A DNA stretch of 64,000 nt from Collinsella sp. OM04-5 (GTDB lineage Bacteria > Actinomycetota > Coriobacteriia > Coriobacteriales > Coriobacteriaceae): assembly GCF_003439125.1 (NCBI RefSeq), contig NZ_QSUU01000001.1, forward strand, positions 1 through 64,000, given 5' to 3'. A program made the translations under genes and the position numbers. Below, piece by piece: positions 8,182 to 16,007 of the stretch. Below the pieces are notes generated by a model. That model searched no databases. It was not told the origin of the DNA and saw only the letters and a program-made list of their open reading frames with translations. Numbering within the stretch: the first letter of the stretch is position 1; every line of letters begins with the position of its first letter.

Positions 8182-8715
8182 ATGAATATCACCGTGTATC
8201 TGGGTGCCAGCGTCGGTAATGACCCGGCGTTTCTGCCCGCGGTGCAGGAGCTGGGCAACTGGATTGGCGCTAACGGACACGCGTTGGTATACGGCGGGTC
8301 CAAGTCGGGCTTGATGGGCGCGCTCGCCGATAGCGTGCTCGATGCCGGTGGACACGTGACGGGCGTGGAGCCGAGCTTTTTTATCGAGGCCGAGTTTCAG
8401 CACGATGGCATCGACGACCTCATCGTGACGAGCGACATGGCCGAGCGCAAGGCCAAGATGATCGAGCTTGGTGATGCCTTCATTGCCTTTCCCGGCGGGA
8501 CGGGTACGCTCGAGGAGATTGCCGAGGTCATGTCGGCCGTGTCGCTGGGGCATCTGAGCGCGCCGTGCATCCTGTATAACCTGGACGGTTACTACAACGA
8601 TCTCAAGGCGCTGCTCGGACGCATGATTGATAAAGGGCTTTCGAGCCCGAGGCGCCAGCACGGCATCTACTTTGCCGACGATTTGCGCGAGATTGCCTCG
8701 ATTATCAACGGATAA
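8182..8715 (+). CDS. LOG-family protein (TIGR00730 type; possible nucleotide 5'-monophosphate phosphoribohydrolase)
   Basis: The 177-residue Rossmann-like protein carries the family signature PGGTGTLEE (104-112), with an upstream YGGSKSGLMG loop and the MAERKAKM segment. The Lys-decarboxylase-like/LOG family removes ribose phosphate from cytokinin or other nucleoside monophosphates; bacterial members often have an uncertain natural substrate. Length is normal. GAGGGGG lies about 8 nt before ATG 8182. It follows the K+ channel gene closely and is separated from the ClC gene by a 125-nt region with a -10-like CTACAATAAA at about 8795-8804. Confidence 0.85.
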   Translation: MNITVYLGASVGNDPAFLPAVQELGNWIGANGHALVYGGSKSGLMGALADSVLDAGGHVTGVEPSFFIEAEFQHDGIDDLIVTSDMAERKAKMIELGDAFIAFPGGTGTLEEIAEVMSAVSLGHLSAPCILYNLDGYYNDLKALLGRMIDKGLSSPRRQHGIYFADDLREIASIING

Positions 8716-8840
8716 GTCTTGAGCCTGCCCCACTATGACTCCCAATGGTGCCGTTTGCGGCGCAGACGGTTGGCTCGTTCGGGTAACGCTCGCTCTACAA
8801 TAAAACGTATCCTTGTCGATTTTGACCACGGGAGGCCCCG

Positions 8841-10142
8841 ATGGACAACCTTGCAAAACCCAAAAACCGTGCGCTGTTTTTAGTTAGCGTAGCCGTGACC
8901 GGTGCGTTTGCAGGCGCCGCGGTCTGGCTGTTTTTCTTTGCGATGGAGCACGGTATCGACTATCTATGGACCGAGATTCCGCATATGCTGGGCGTCGCTT
9001 CGCCCGAGCTCGCGAGCGGTCCGTTCGGTTTTTTGCCGTATCCGTTTTCCGTCTGCCTGCTGGGCGGCCTGCTGATCGGTCTGTACGAAAAGCTTACGGG
9101 CACCAAGACCGATGACCTCAACCAAGTGATGGCCAAGGTAAAGCGCGACGGCCGCTACCCGTACGACAACTTGGGCAAGCTTTCGCTTGCGGCATTGCTG
9201 CCGCTGCTGTTTGGCGGAAGCATTGGACCGGAGGCCGGCCTGACCGGCGTTATCGCAGGTCTGTGCAGCTGGGTCGGCGACCGCATGCGTCGCTTTGGCG
9301 CCGAGTTTAGGCAGCTCACACTGCTGGGTACTCAGGCTGCCCTGACGGCGCTCTTCACCGCGCCCGTGTTTGGCTTTGTGGCGCCGCTCGCCGGTAGCGC
9401 CGACGGCCAGGGCGCTAATGACGATGAGTCCGCGTCCGATGAGATCACGATCAAGCTTCCCAAGGCGCAAAAGACCGTGGTCTACGGCATTGCGATTGCC
9501 GGCGGTCTGGGTACCTACCTGCTGCTCGGCCAGCTTATGGGCGGCGGCATGGGCATGCCCAGGTTCGAGTCCGCTCAGGTGGGCAACCTGGAACTTGTCT
9601 GGCTCATTCCGCTGGCGTTGGTCGGCACCGTATGCGGCTGGCTGTACTTTGTCTCTGAGCATGCAAGCGAGGCACTGTCCCATGCCATAGGGGAGCGCCC
9701 TGTCGTCAAGGCCATGCTAGCCGGTCTGGCGCTCGCCATCTGTGGCACGGTCCTGCCCTACACCATGTTTGCCGGCGAGACCCAAGCCGACGTGCTCATG
9801 GAGACCTATCTGACCATTCCCGCCGGCGTGCTTATCGCGACCGGTCTGGTCAAGGCCATGCTGACGCCCGCCCTCATCAACCTGGGCTGGCGCGGCGGTC
9901 ACTTCTTCCCGGTTATCTTTTCGGGCGTGAGCTTGGGCTACGGCTTCGCTATCCTTACCGGCGCCGATCCGGTCTTTTGCGTCGCCGTCTGCACGGCCTC
10001 GACGATGGGCGCCGTTATGCGTCAGCCGGTCATGGTTGTGGGCTTGCTGCTCATGTGTTTCCCGCTCAAGGGTATCGTCTGCATGATCATCGCCGCCGTT
10101 ATCGCCGCTGGCATTCCGCTGCCCAAGCCGCTGCGCAAGTAG
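8841..10142 (+). CDS. ClC-family chloride channel or H+/anion antiporter-like membrane protein
   Basis: The 433-residue protein has many hydrophobic helices and the ClC hallmark region GGSIGPEAGLTG, in which the glutamate of GPEAG corresponds to the family's gating glutamate. Further ClC-like stretches are GGHFFPVIFSG and the C-terminal PVMVVGLLLMCFP. It is shorter than full ClC proteins and has no CBS domains, like small bacterial members such as YfeO. It probably moves chloride or another anion, perhaps coupled to protons, across the inner membrane. A short polar insert (about 191-203, rich in Asp, Glu and Ser) splits two helices. GGAGG precedes ATG 8841. Confidence 0.82.
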   Translation: MDNLAKPKNRALFLVSVAVTGAFAGAAVWLFFFAMEHGIDYLWTEIPHMLGVASPELASGPFGFLPYPFSVCLLGGLLIGLYEKLTGTKTDDLNQVMAKVKRDGRYPYDNLGKLSLAALLPLLFGGSIGPEAGLTGVIAGLCSWVGDRMRRFGAEFRQLTLLGTQAALTALFTAPVFGFVAPLAGSADGQGANDDESASDEITIKLPKAQKTVVYGIAIAGGLGTYLLLGQLMGGGMGMPRFESAQVGNLELVWLIPLALVGTVCGWLYFVSEHASEALSHAIGERPVVKAMLAGLALAICGTVLPYTMFAGETQADVLMETYLTIPAGVLIATGLVKAMLTPALINLGWRGGHFFPVIFSGVSLGYGFAILTGADPVFCVAVCTASTMGAVMRQPVMVVGLLLMCFPLKGIVCMIIAAVIAAGIPLPKPLRK

Positions 10143-10324
10143 CACGGCGGCGCACGGTCAATACAAACATCTCAAGCCCGGTGTGAGGGTGTTCAACTTG
10201 AGCTTGTGCCCTTTGACGGGTCGTTATTTTCAAAATGCTGCTGTAATCCACGACACGGGTTGAGCGCCTTCCCAATAATGGGCCACGCCGATCTGTGGCG
10301 CATGTCCGATGATACCGCGCCTGC

Positions 10325-11023
10325 CTACAGGTCGCGTGCTCGATAGACCTTGGTACTGATGGCGCAACTCAGTGCAAAGAGCACGAGGGCCAGTACGGCA
10401 ATTCCTGCGCACAGGCAGCCGAGGACGGCGGGATCGGGATTTGCTCCGGCAATCGACATAAGCCAGTTGCTAATGGGGTTGGAGGAGCTCAGCGTGGCCA
10501 TGGCAAAGCACCCGAGCAGGGCAAACAGGCCAACGGATAGGCGCAGCGCCTCCATGTGTCCAAGGCGAAAGAACAGCGGCTGCGCCAAAAACACCATCAT
10601 GAGGGAGATGAGCATCGATGCTGCCGAGGCTATTGCGATCTCAAAGACCGTCTGTCCCGTCGAAGGAATGCCCGCGCTGTTGAAGAGCGGGATGGCGACG
10701 ATACTCAAAAGCGTAGCTGCACATGCCATGGCGGCGGAGAAGACAATAACGCTCAGGTAGCGGGCACAAATAATGTCTTTGCGCGAGAAGGGCAGCGTTG
10801 CCCGATAACGCTCCCATCCGTTTTGATTGTCGAAGCCGGCCAGCGAGCTCATGACCATGATGGGTGACATGGCGCTGACCGCGCAGGCGCCGGCGCTCAT
10901 GCCGGAATCGCCGTCCGATGCGTTGGCAAGGGTCAGCAAGACGAATATGAACAAGCCGACACCCGCAATGCTCGGGACAAGTGAGCGAACGATGGCGAGC
11001 TCGGACATAAAGGCGCGTTTCAT
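10325..11023 (-). CDS. ABC-2 type transporter permease
   Basis: This 232-residue integral membrane protein has about six hydrophobic segments and an N-terminal KRAFMSELAIVRSLVPS stretch typical of ABC-2 permeases of the YtrC/ABC2_membrane_5 kind. Its start overlaps the stop of the ATPase gene by the ATGA arrangement at 11020-11023, so the two are translationally coupled and should form one transporter. Together with the GntR repressor gene they make a YtrA-type operon. Such systems are commonly linked to cell-envelope antibiotics; the substrate here is unknown. Confidence 0.82.
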   Translation of the reverse strand: MKRAFMSELAIVRSLVPSIAGVGLFIFVLLTLANASDGDSGMSAGACAVSAMSPIMVMSSLAGFDNQNGWERYRATLPFSRKDIICARYLSVIVFSAAMACAATLLSIVAIPLFNSAGIPSTGQTVFEIAIASAASMLISLMMVFLAQPLFFRLGHMEALRLSVGLFALLGCFAMATLSSSNPISNWLMSIAGANPDPAVLGCLCAGIAVLALVLFALSCAISTKVYRARDL

Positions 11024-11901
11024 TTCGAAGCCCCTTTCAGCGTGAGGCGCAGATAGTCATCAATGGTTGCCCGGTCGCAGGGAATCTCGGGAAAGGCCTC
11101 GAGCGCCTCGCGACGGTTGGGCACGAGCACGTCCACGCTATAGGCGTGGTGGGCGGCGCGAGCGCCTTCGACGCAAGCCATAAGCTCGGCGGCCTGTGCT
11201 TGGGTGCAGTGGGCGATGCCGGCGCGGTCGGTAATGTCCTCGCGCGGCAGGTCAAACACAATCGAACCGTTATCGATGCAGATGACGCGGTCGGCGGCGC
11301 GATCGAGGTCGGACGTAATGTGGCTCGAGAGCAGCACACTGTGCTGGCCGTCGGCGACAAAGGCGAGCAGCTCATCGAGCAGCTCCTCGCGCGCCATGGG
11401 ATCGAGGCCCGCAGTGGCTTCGTCCAAAACGAGCAGCTTGGCATTGTGGCTGAGCGCGCAGGCGAGCTGCAGCTTCATGCCCATGCCGCGGGAGAGGTCT
11501 TTTACCTTGGCTTTGGGATCAAGGCCAAATCGGTCGATAAATCTGGCGAATGTTTCGCGACTCCATGTGGGGTACGCCGGGCCTACGAGCGTCTCGATCT
11601 GGCCCACCTTGAGCGTGGAGGGGAAAGGACACGTGTCCAGGACAAGACCGACGCGGGAGCGCAGGTGACGCTGTGCCTCGCCGGGCGCGTTGGCGTCGCA
11701 GTGCTGTCCAAACAGATGCACCTCGCCGGCATCGAGCTTTATAAGCCCGAGCGCGGCGCGAATGGTCGTTGTCTTGCCGGCGCCGTTTGCGCCCACAAAG
11801 CCGACAATCTGGCCGGGCTCCACGGTGAGTGTGACATCGCGTAGCGAAAAGCGGTCGCTTACGCGGCGTGAAACGCCTTTGAGTTCTAGCAAGTTTTGCA
11901 T
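11020..11901 (-). CDS. ABC transporter ATP-binding protein
   Basis: The 293-residue protein has a complete nucleotide-binding domain: Walker A GANGAGKTTT, signature motif LSRGMGMKLQLA (an LSxGM variant of LSGGQ), Walker B LLVLDEATAGLDP and H-loop SSHI. The C-terminal extension of about 80 residues is usual for exporters of the BcrA/YtrB group. I place the start at ATG 11901 (MQNLLELKGV); the reading frame stays open further upstream but lacks a domain there and would overlap the regulator gene. It lies between the regulator and the permease, in the same direction, and overlaps the permease start. Confidence 0.9.
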   Translation of the reverse strand: MQNLLELKGVSRRVSDRFSLRDVTLTVEPGQIVGFVGANGAGKTTTIRAALGLIKLDAGEVHLFGQHCDANAPGEAQRHLRSRVGLVLDTCPFPSTLKVGQIETLVGPAYPTWSRETFARFIDRFGLDPKAKVKDLSRGMGMKLQLACALSHNAKLLVLDEATAGLDPMAREELLDELLAFVADGQHSVLLSSHITSDLDRAADRVICIDNGSIVFDLPREDITDRAGIAHCTQAQAAELMACVEGARAAHHAYSVDVLVPNRREALEAFPEIPCDRATIDDYLRLTLKGASK

Positions 11902-11924
11902 GGTATAGCCTTTCTTGCAGATGG

Positions 11925-12305
11925 CTACTGCATGGTCTCGGGGGCTACAAGGTCGAGCATCTCGTGCAATTTGTCGCGCGTGACGCCCAGGGTTTCGGCC
12001 TGCGTAGCGGCCTGCGCAAGCAACTCTTCGATATGGCAGAGCTGGTTTTCGCGCAAGAGTTCCTGGTTTCCCTCGGCGACAAAGCAGCCCTTGCCCTGCA
12101 CGGTGCAGATAAAACCGAGTTGCTCCAGGTCGGCATAGGCGCGCTTGGTGGTGATGACGCTCACGCCCAGGTCGCTCGCCAGCGCGCGGATACTGGGGAG
12201 CTTGGCTCCCGCAGCGAGTGAGCCCGAAAGGATCTGGGCTTTGACCTGCGAGGTTATCTGCTCGTAGATGGGCTTGTCGCTCGAATTGGATAGGATGATG
12301 TCCAC
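11925..12305 (-). CDS. GntR-family regulator, YtrA subfamily
   Basis: The 126-residue protein has the short GntR layout: winged helix at about 10-75 (PIYEQITSQVKAQILSG, LPSIRALASDLGVSVITTKRAYADLEQLGF) and only a small C-terminal dimerisation tail, the YtrA type. YtrA regulators usually repress their own operon encoding an ABC transporter and are released under antibiotic stress. Here it is the first gene, 23 nt before the ATPase gene. A perfect GTGTATATA/TATATACAC inverted repeat lies just before it (12333-12366) and is the expected operator. Confidence 0.88.
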   Translation of the reverse strand: MDIILSNSSDKPIYEQITSQVKAQILSGSLAAGAKLPSIRALASDLGVSVITTKRAYADLEQLGFICTVQGKGCFVAEGNQELLRENQLCHIEELLAQAATQAETLGVTRDKLHEMLDLVAPETMQ

Positions 12306-12332
12306 AGCGGCTCCTTAGCTGTTGGGCTACAC

Positions 12333-12366
12333 GTGTATATAACCGGTAAGCACAGTATATATACAC
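12333..12366 (-). promoter_or_regulatory. Probable YtrA-type operator and promoter of the ABC operon
   Basis: GTGTATATA (12333-12341) is an exact inverted copy of TATATACAC (12358-12366), separated by 16 nt. The site lies 28-61 nt upstream of the GntR gene start and contains AT-rich hexamers that could act as the minus-strand -10 box. YtrA-family operators are palindromes with GTGTA/TACAC ends, so this fits autoregulation. Binding is inferred. Confidence 0.6.
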
Positions 12367-12421
12367 TATGCACAGTTGCGCAAGAGGGAAATATGGGCTC
12401 GTCTGTCCCTCCGTTCGTTTA

Positions 12422-12639
12422 TCTCGATCTGTAACATCTGAAGTCAATTTTGGCGGCTAGATGTTACAGATCGAGACAGCCTCGATCTTCCTGCTGGTTT
12501 ATCTCAATCTGTAACACTTAGGCCTGATTTTGATGGCTAGATGTTACAGATTGAGACATTGGCTGCCCGCCTGCCAGTTTGTCTCGATCTGTAACAGGTA
12601 GGGGCTCAAAACCCGTCTTACTGTTACAGATCGAGACAA
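12422..12639. repeat. Array of three hairpins with exact 80-bp period
   Basis: Three inverted repeats begin at 12422, 12502 and 12582. Copy A has arms TCTCGATCTGTAACATC (12422-12438) and GATGTTACAGATCGAGA (12460-12476). Copy B has TCTCAATCTGTAACA (12502-12516) and TGTTACAGATTGAGA (12542-12556). Copy C has a 19-bp arm starting TTGTCTCGATCTG (12579-12597) paired with 12621-12639. In copy B a G:C pair of the stem is replaced by A:T on both sides, which preserves pairing. Spacers between hairpins are 25 nt each. The array fills most of the 469-nt gap between the ABC operon and prfC; no gene or T-run is visible. Confidence 0.9.
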
Positions 12640-12774
12640 TCCTTGAGGCGGCTGCCCGCTACAGAGCGAGCTCAGCTGATGAATTTGTCCTGATAGGCGC
12701 CCTAGAGCGGGATTTCGCGGCTACAATAGTACGGTTACATCGACGTAATGCACTCAATGCAAGAAAGGATCCGC

Positions 12775-14388
12775 ATGGCAAGCCTGTCGGATGAAATCTC
12801 GTCGCGCCGCACATTCGCGATCATCAGCCACCCGGACGCCGGTAAGACCACACTTACCGAGAAGCTGCTGCTCTATACCGGCAGCATCCAGACTGCCGGT
12901 TCGGTCAAGGGCAAGAGCTCGGCCAAGCACGCCGTCTCGGACTGGATGGACATCGAGAAGGAGCGCGGCATTTCCGTTACCTCCTCGGTGCTGCAGTTCA
13001 CCTATAATGGCGCCTGCGTCAACATCCTCGATACCCCCGGCCACCAGGACTTCTCGGAGGATACCTACCGTACCCTTATGGCCGCCGACGCTGCAGTCAT
13101 GGTCATCGACGGCGCTAAGGGCGTCGAGGCCCAGACCAAAAAGCTCTTTAAGGTCTGTACGCTGCGCCACATTCCCATCTTCACCTTTGTGAACAAGCTC
13201 GACCACGAGGCTCGCGATCCGTTTGAGCTCATGGAAGAGATCGAGAATGTCCTGGGAATCAATACGTATCCCATGAACTGGCCGATCGGCAGCGGCCGCA
13301 ACTTCCGCGGCGTGTTCGACCGTCAGACCCGTCGCGTTATCGCCTTTGAGGGCGACGGTCATGCCAATGCCACCAAGAAGGTCGCCGAGGTCGAGGCCGA
13401 GCTGGGCGATCCTTCCATGGACGAGCTCATCGGCGAGGAGAACCACAAGAACCTGATGGACGACATCGAGCTGCTCGACGGCGCCGGCGACGAGCTCGAC
13501 TTGGATGCTGTGGCCTGCGGCAAGCTGAGCCCGGCGTTCTTTGGCTCGGCGCTCACCAACTTTGGTGTGGAGCCCTTCCTCAAGGAGTTCCTGCGTCTGG
13601 CCCCGACGCCGCGCGCCTATACCGATACGTTCACCAGCGAGCCGGTCGATCCCTGCCGCGACGACTTTAGCGGCTTTGTGTTTAAGATCCAGGCCAATAT
13701 GGACAAGAACCACCGAGACCGCATCGCCTTTGTGCGCATTTGCTCGGGCAAGTTCGAGCGTGGCATGGACGCCTTCCACGTGCAGGGCAACCGTAAACTC
13801 AAGCTTGCCACGGGCACGTCGATGATGGCCGATGACCGCGCCATCGTGGACGAGGCGTACGCTGGCGATATCGTGGGCCTGTTCGATCCGGGTATCTTTA
13901 GCATCGGTGACACCGTGTGCTCTGGCAAGCGCCATGTGCAGTATCCGCAGATCCCGACGTTTGCCCCCGAGATGTTCGCCCGCATTACGCAGGTCGATAC
14001 GCTCAAGCGCAAGCAGTTTGTGAAGGGCATGGAGGAGCTTGCCCAGGAGGGCGCCATCCAGATCTTCCGCGAGCTGGGTGCCGGCATGGAGAGCGTCATC
14101 GTGGGCGTGGTCGGCGTACTGCAGTTTGAGGTGCTCGAGCGCCGCCTCAAGGCCGAATATCGTGTTGAGGTTCGTCGCCAGCCGCTGCCCTATACGGACA
14201 TCCGCTGGATCCAGAACGAGCCCGATACCATCGATATCCCGGGCCTTTCGCTCACGCGCGACACGCTGCGCGTCGAGGACATGCGCGGCGGTAAGCTGCT
14301 GCTGTTCACGAGCCCGTGGAACGTGGATTGGGCAACCGATCACAACCCCGATCTTATCCTGTCGGAGTTTGGCAACGTAGCCTTTTAA
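12775..14388 (+). CDS. prfC: Peptide chain release factor 3
   Basis: The 537-residue translational GTPase has G1 SHPDAGKTTLTEKLLLYTG, G2 region EKERGISVTSSVLQF, G3 DTPGHQDFSED and G4 FVNKLD. The C-terminal half contains the RF3 signature QLGVLQFEVL-like stretch GVVGVLQFEVLERRLKAEY. RF3 recycles RF1 and RF2 from the ribosome after termination. Length matches RF3 and is much shorter than EF-G. The start at ATG 12775 is supported by GAAAGGAT 5-12 nt upstream; the ATG at 12748 is in frame but poorer. A -10-like TACAAT (12722-12727) precedes it. A hairpin at 14395-14424 follows. Confidence 0.95.
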   Translation: MASLSDEISSRRTFAIISHPDAGKTTLTEKLLLYTGSIQTAGSVKGKSSAKHAVSDWMDIEKERGISVTSSVLQFTYNGACVNILDTPGHQDFSEDTYRTLMAADAAVMVIDGAKGVEAQTKKLFKVCTLRHIPIFTFVNKLDHEARDPFELMEEIENVLGINTYPMNWPIGSGRNFRGVFDRQTRRVIAFEGDGHANATKKVAEVEAELGDPSMDELIGEENHKNLMDDIELLDGAGDELDLDAVACGKLSPAFFGSALTNFGVEPFLKEFLRLAPTPRAYTDTFTSEPVDPCRDDFSGFVFKIQANMDKNHRDRIAFVRICSGKFERGMDAFHVQGNRKLKLATGTSMMADDRAIVDEAYAGDIVGLFDPGIFSIGDTVCSGKRHVQYPQIPTFAPEMFARITQVDTLKRKQFVKGMEELAQEGAIQIFRELGAGMESVIVGVVGVLQFEVLERRLKAEYRVEVRRQPLPYTDIRWIQNEPDTIDIPGLSLTRDTLRVEDMRGGKLLLFTSPWNVDWATDHNPDLILSEFGNVAF

Positions 14389-14394
14389 TGCATC

Positions 14395-14430
14395 GGCGCG
14401 GTGGCCCTGTGGGGCTGCCGCGCCGTTTGC
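14395..14430 (+). terminator. Probable terminator after prfC
   Basis: GGCGCGG (14395-14401) pairs with CCGCGCC (14418-14424); the loop contains a further GCC/GGC pairing, and GTTTGCTT follows. The T-run is short, so efficiency is uncertain. Confidence 0.5.
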
Positions 14431-14488
14431 TTGCCTGATGCCGTGTGAGCGGCTATTATACCCATCGTCGTCTCAAGACCGTGACGTC

Positions 14489-14537
14489 CGAGCAGTTCGG
14501 GTCCGATATCCTGCTCGTTAAACCTAAAACCAAAGGA
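14489..14537 (+). promoter_or_regulatory. Candidate preQ1-I-like riboswitch in the leader of the VUT gene
   Basis: CGAGCAG (14489-14495) pairs with CTGCTCG (14511-14517) around a 15-nt loop that begins TTCGGGT. An A-rich tail, TTAAACCTAAAACC, follows and runs straight into the AAAGGAG ribosome-binding site (14532-14538). Loop GGGT can pair with ACCT of the tail, giving the pseudoknot expected of preQ1-I aptamers, and ligand binding would hide the ribosome-binding site. The downstream gene is of the family that imports queuosine precursors, which strengthens the case. The sequence is not a close consensus match, so this remains a candidate. Confidence 0.42.
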
Positions 14538-14544
14538 GTACATA

Positions 14545-15267
14545 ATGATCAAGAAGGTCATGGAGGACTACAAGGTCCTGTTGCGGAGCATTCCCGCGGC
14601 AACGGTTTCGCTGTTTTTCGTGAGCGTCATCATGATGAACCTGCTGGCCAACAAAGAGCTCATCAGCCTGCCGTATCTGGCACTCGATTGCGGCTTTGTG
14701 GTGAGCTGGGTTTCGTTTTTGTGCCAGGACATGATCTGCAAGCGCTTTGGCGCCAAGGCATCCATCAAAATCTCTATCCTCGCGCTGCTGGTCAATCTGG
14801 CCGTGAGTCTGTGCTTTTGGGCATGCTCGCTCACGCCCGGCATGTGGGGCGCCTACTACGACACGGGTATGATCGAGGTCAACACCGCCCTTAACGCCAC
14901 CATCGGCGGCACCTGGTACGTGGTGCTGGGCTCTTCGCTGGCAATGCTCGTTTCTGCCGTGGTTAACTCCACACTCAACCAGTCGCTCGGTCGTATGCTC
15001 AAAAAGAATAACTTTGCGAGCTTTGCCTTCCGCTCTTATGTGTCCACGGGTGTTGGCCAGTTTATCGACAACTTGGTCTTTGCCATTGTGGTGAGCCACA
15101 CGTTCTTTGGTTGGACCTGGGTGCAGGTCCTTATGTGCTCGCTGACCGGCGCTGTTGCCGAGCTGCTGTGCGAGGTCTTCCTGAGCCCCGTGGGCTACAA
15201 GGTCGTGCGTGGCTGGGAGCGTGAGAATGTGGGCGCCGAGTACCTCGAGCGCCACGCAACCGCCTAA
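14545..15267 (+). CDS. VUT-family transporter (YhhQ-like queuosine-precursor transporter)
   Basis: The 240-residue membrane protein has about six hydrophobic helices and matches the DUF165/VUT family: an N-terminal VSLFFVSVIMMNLLANKELI, conserved polar residues in SWVSFLCQDMICKRFGAKAS, and the later TGVGQFIDNLVFAIVVSHTFF. Members (YhhQ, QueT-independent) import preQ0, preQ1 or queuine for tRNA modification. Whether this one does is inferred from family and from the preQ1-like leader before it. AAAGGAG lies 6 nt before ATG 14545. The SDR gene starts 9 nt after its stop, suggesting one operon. Confidence 0.83.
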   Translation: MIKKVMEDYKVLLRSIPAATVSLFFVSVIMMNLLANKELISLPYLALDCGFVVSWVSFLCQDMICKRFGAKASIKISILALLVNLAVSLCFWACSLTPGMWGAYYDTGMIEVNTALNATIGGTWYVVLGSSLAMLVSAVVNSTLNQSLGRMLKKNNFASFAFRSYVSTGVGQFIDNLVFAIVVSHTFFGWTWVQVLMCSLTGAVAELLCEVFLSPVGYKVVRGWERENVGAEYLERHATA

Positions 15268-15276
15268 GGAGCAAGT

Positions 15277-15957
15277 ATGCGGGTTTTGATCACGGGCGCT
15301 TCGGGCGGTATCGGAGCCGCGTGCGTGCAGCGCTTTTTGGACGAGGGCCACGAGGTCGTGGGCTTTGACCTGCTGCCGACGGCGGTCGAGCACGAGCGCT
15401 ACCGCCATCTGATCGTTGATGTCCGCGAACCGGACTTGTTTCCAGACGACCTTGAACCCCAGGTAATCGTAAACGTTGCCGGTGCGCAGGATTCGGCCGA
15501 CGATATCGCCGCCAACCTGTGTGGCACCATCAACGTGACCGAGCGCTACGCCTTTGTGGGAGAGGGGCTTGCCGCCAAGCCGGCGCCGACTATCAAATCC
15601 GTGGTCAATGTGGGGTCCGCGAGCGGACATACGGGATCGGAGTTTCCCGCCTATGCCGCCAGCAAGGGCGGCGTTATCGCCTACACCAAGAACCTTGCAA
15701 ACCGCCTGGCACCGCAGGCCATCGCCAACAGTGTGGACCCGGGCGGCGTTATCACGCCGCTCAACCGTTGCGTGATGGAAGACGAGCGCCTGTGGAACCA
15801 GATTATGGAGCTCACGCCGCTTAAGCGCTGGGCCACCGCCCAAGAGATCGCCGAGTGGATCTACTTTGTGGGCGTGACCAACCGGTTTATGACCGGGCAG
15901 AGCCTGCTGATCGATGGCGGCGAGGCCGGCCGCACACAATTTATTTGGCCCGAATAG
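15277..15957 (+). CDS. Short-chain dehydrogenase/reductase
   Basis: The 226-residue Rossmann protein has the SDR cofactor motif TGASGGIG (residues 6-13), the NVAG strand, catalytic Ser in NVGSASG, and the active-site YAASKGG with Tyr-x3-Lys. The closing DGGEAGRTQFIWPE region is typical of the 3-oxoacyl-ACP-reductase-like group. It should use NAD(H) or NADP(H) to interconvert an alcohol and a ketone; the substrate is not predictable. The Asp at the end of the second strand (FDLLP) favours NAD. It lies 9 nt after the VUT gene and is followed by a strong terminator. Confidence 0.85.
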   Translation: MRVLITGASGGIGAACVQRFLDEGHEVVGFDLLPTAVEHERYRHLIVDVREPDLFPDDLEPQVIVNVAGAQDSADDIAANLCGTINVTERYAFVGEGLAAKPAPTIKSVVNVGSASGHTGSEFPAYAASKGGVIAYTKNLANRLAPQAIANSVDPGGVITPLNRCVMEDERLWNQIMELTPLKRWATAQEIAEWIYFVGVTNRFMTGQSLLIDGGEAGRTQFIWPE

Positions 15958-15960
15958 GAA

Positions 15961-15996
15961 ACGCGCCCGATGGAAAGCCGTCGGGCGCGTTTTTGA
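15961..15996 (+). terminator. Rho-independent terminator after the SDR gene
   Basis: ACGCGCCCGA (15961-15970) pairs with TCGGGCGCGT (15981-15990), followed by TTTTTG. The arms are perfect, with a loop of 10 nt. The convergent ung gene ends 12 nt further on, so it may serve both directions. Confidence 0.85.
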
Positions 15997-16007
15997 TGTA
16001 TCGGTTT

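Noticed and set aside
10143..10324. Gene or RNA in the gap after the ClC gene
   Set aside because: Only a weak CTCAAG/CTTGAG pairing is present, with no T-run and no frame of interest.
11902..12447. N-terminal extension of the ABC ATPase frame through the regulator gene
   Set aside because: The extension overlaps the GntR gene, has no domain, and the ATPase fold starts normally at ATG 11901.
12422..12639. CRISPR array
   Set aside because: Three units with a regular period were considered, but each is an inverted repeat with a loop of its own, spacers are 25 nt with similarity to each other, and no cas gene is near.
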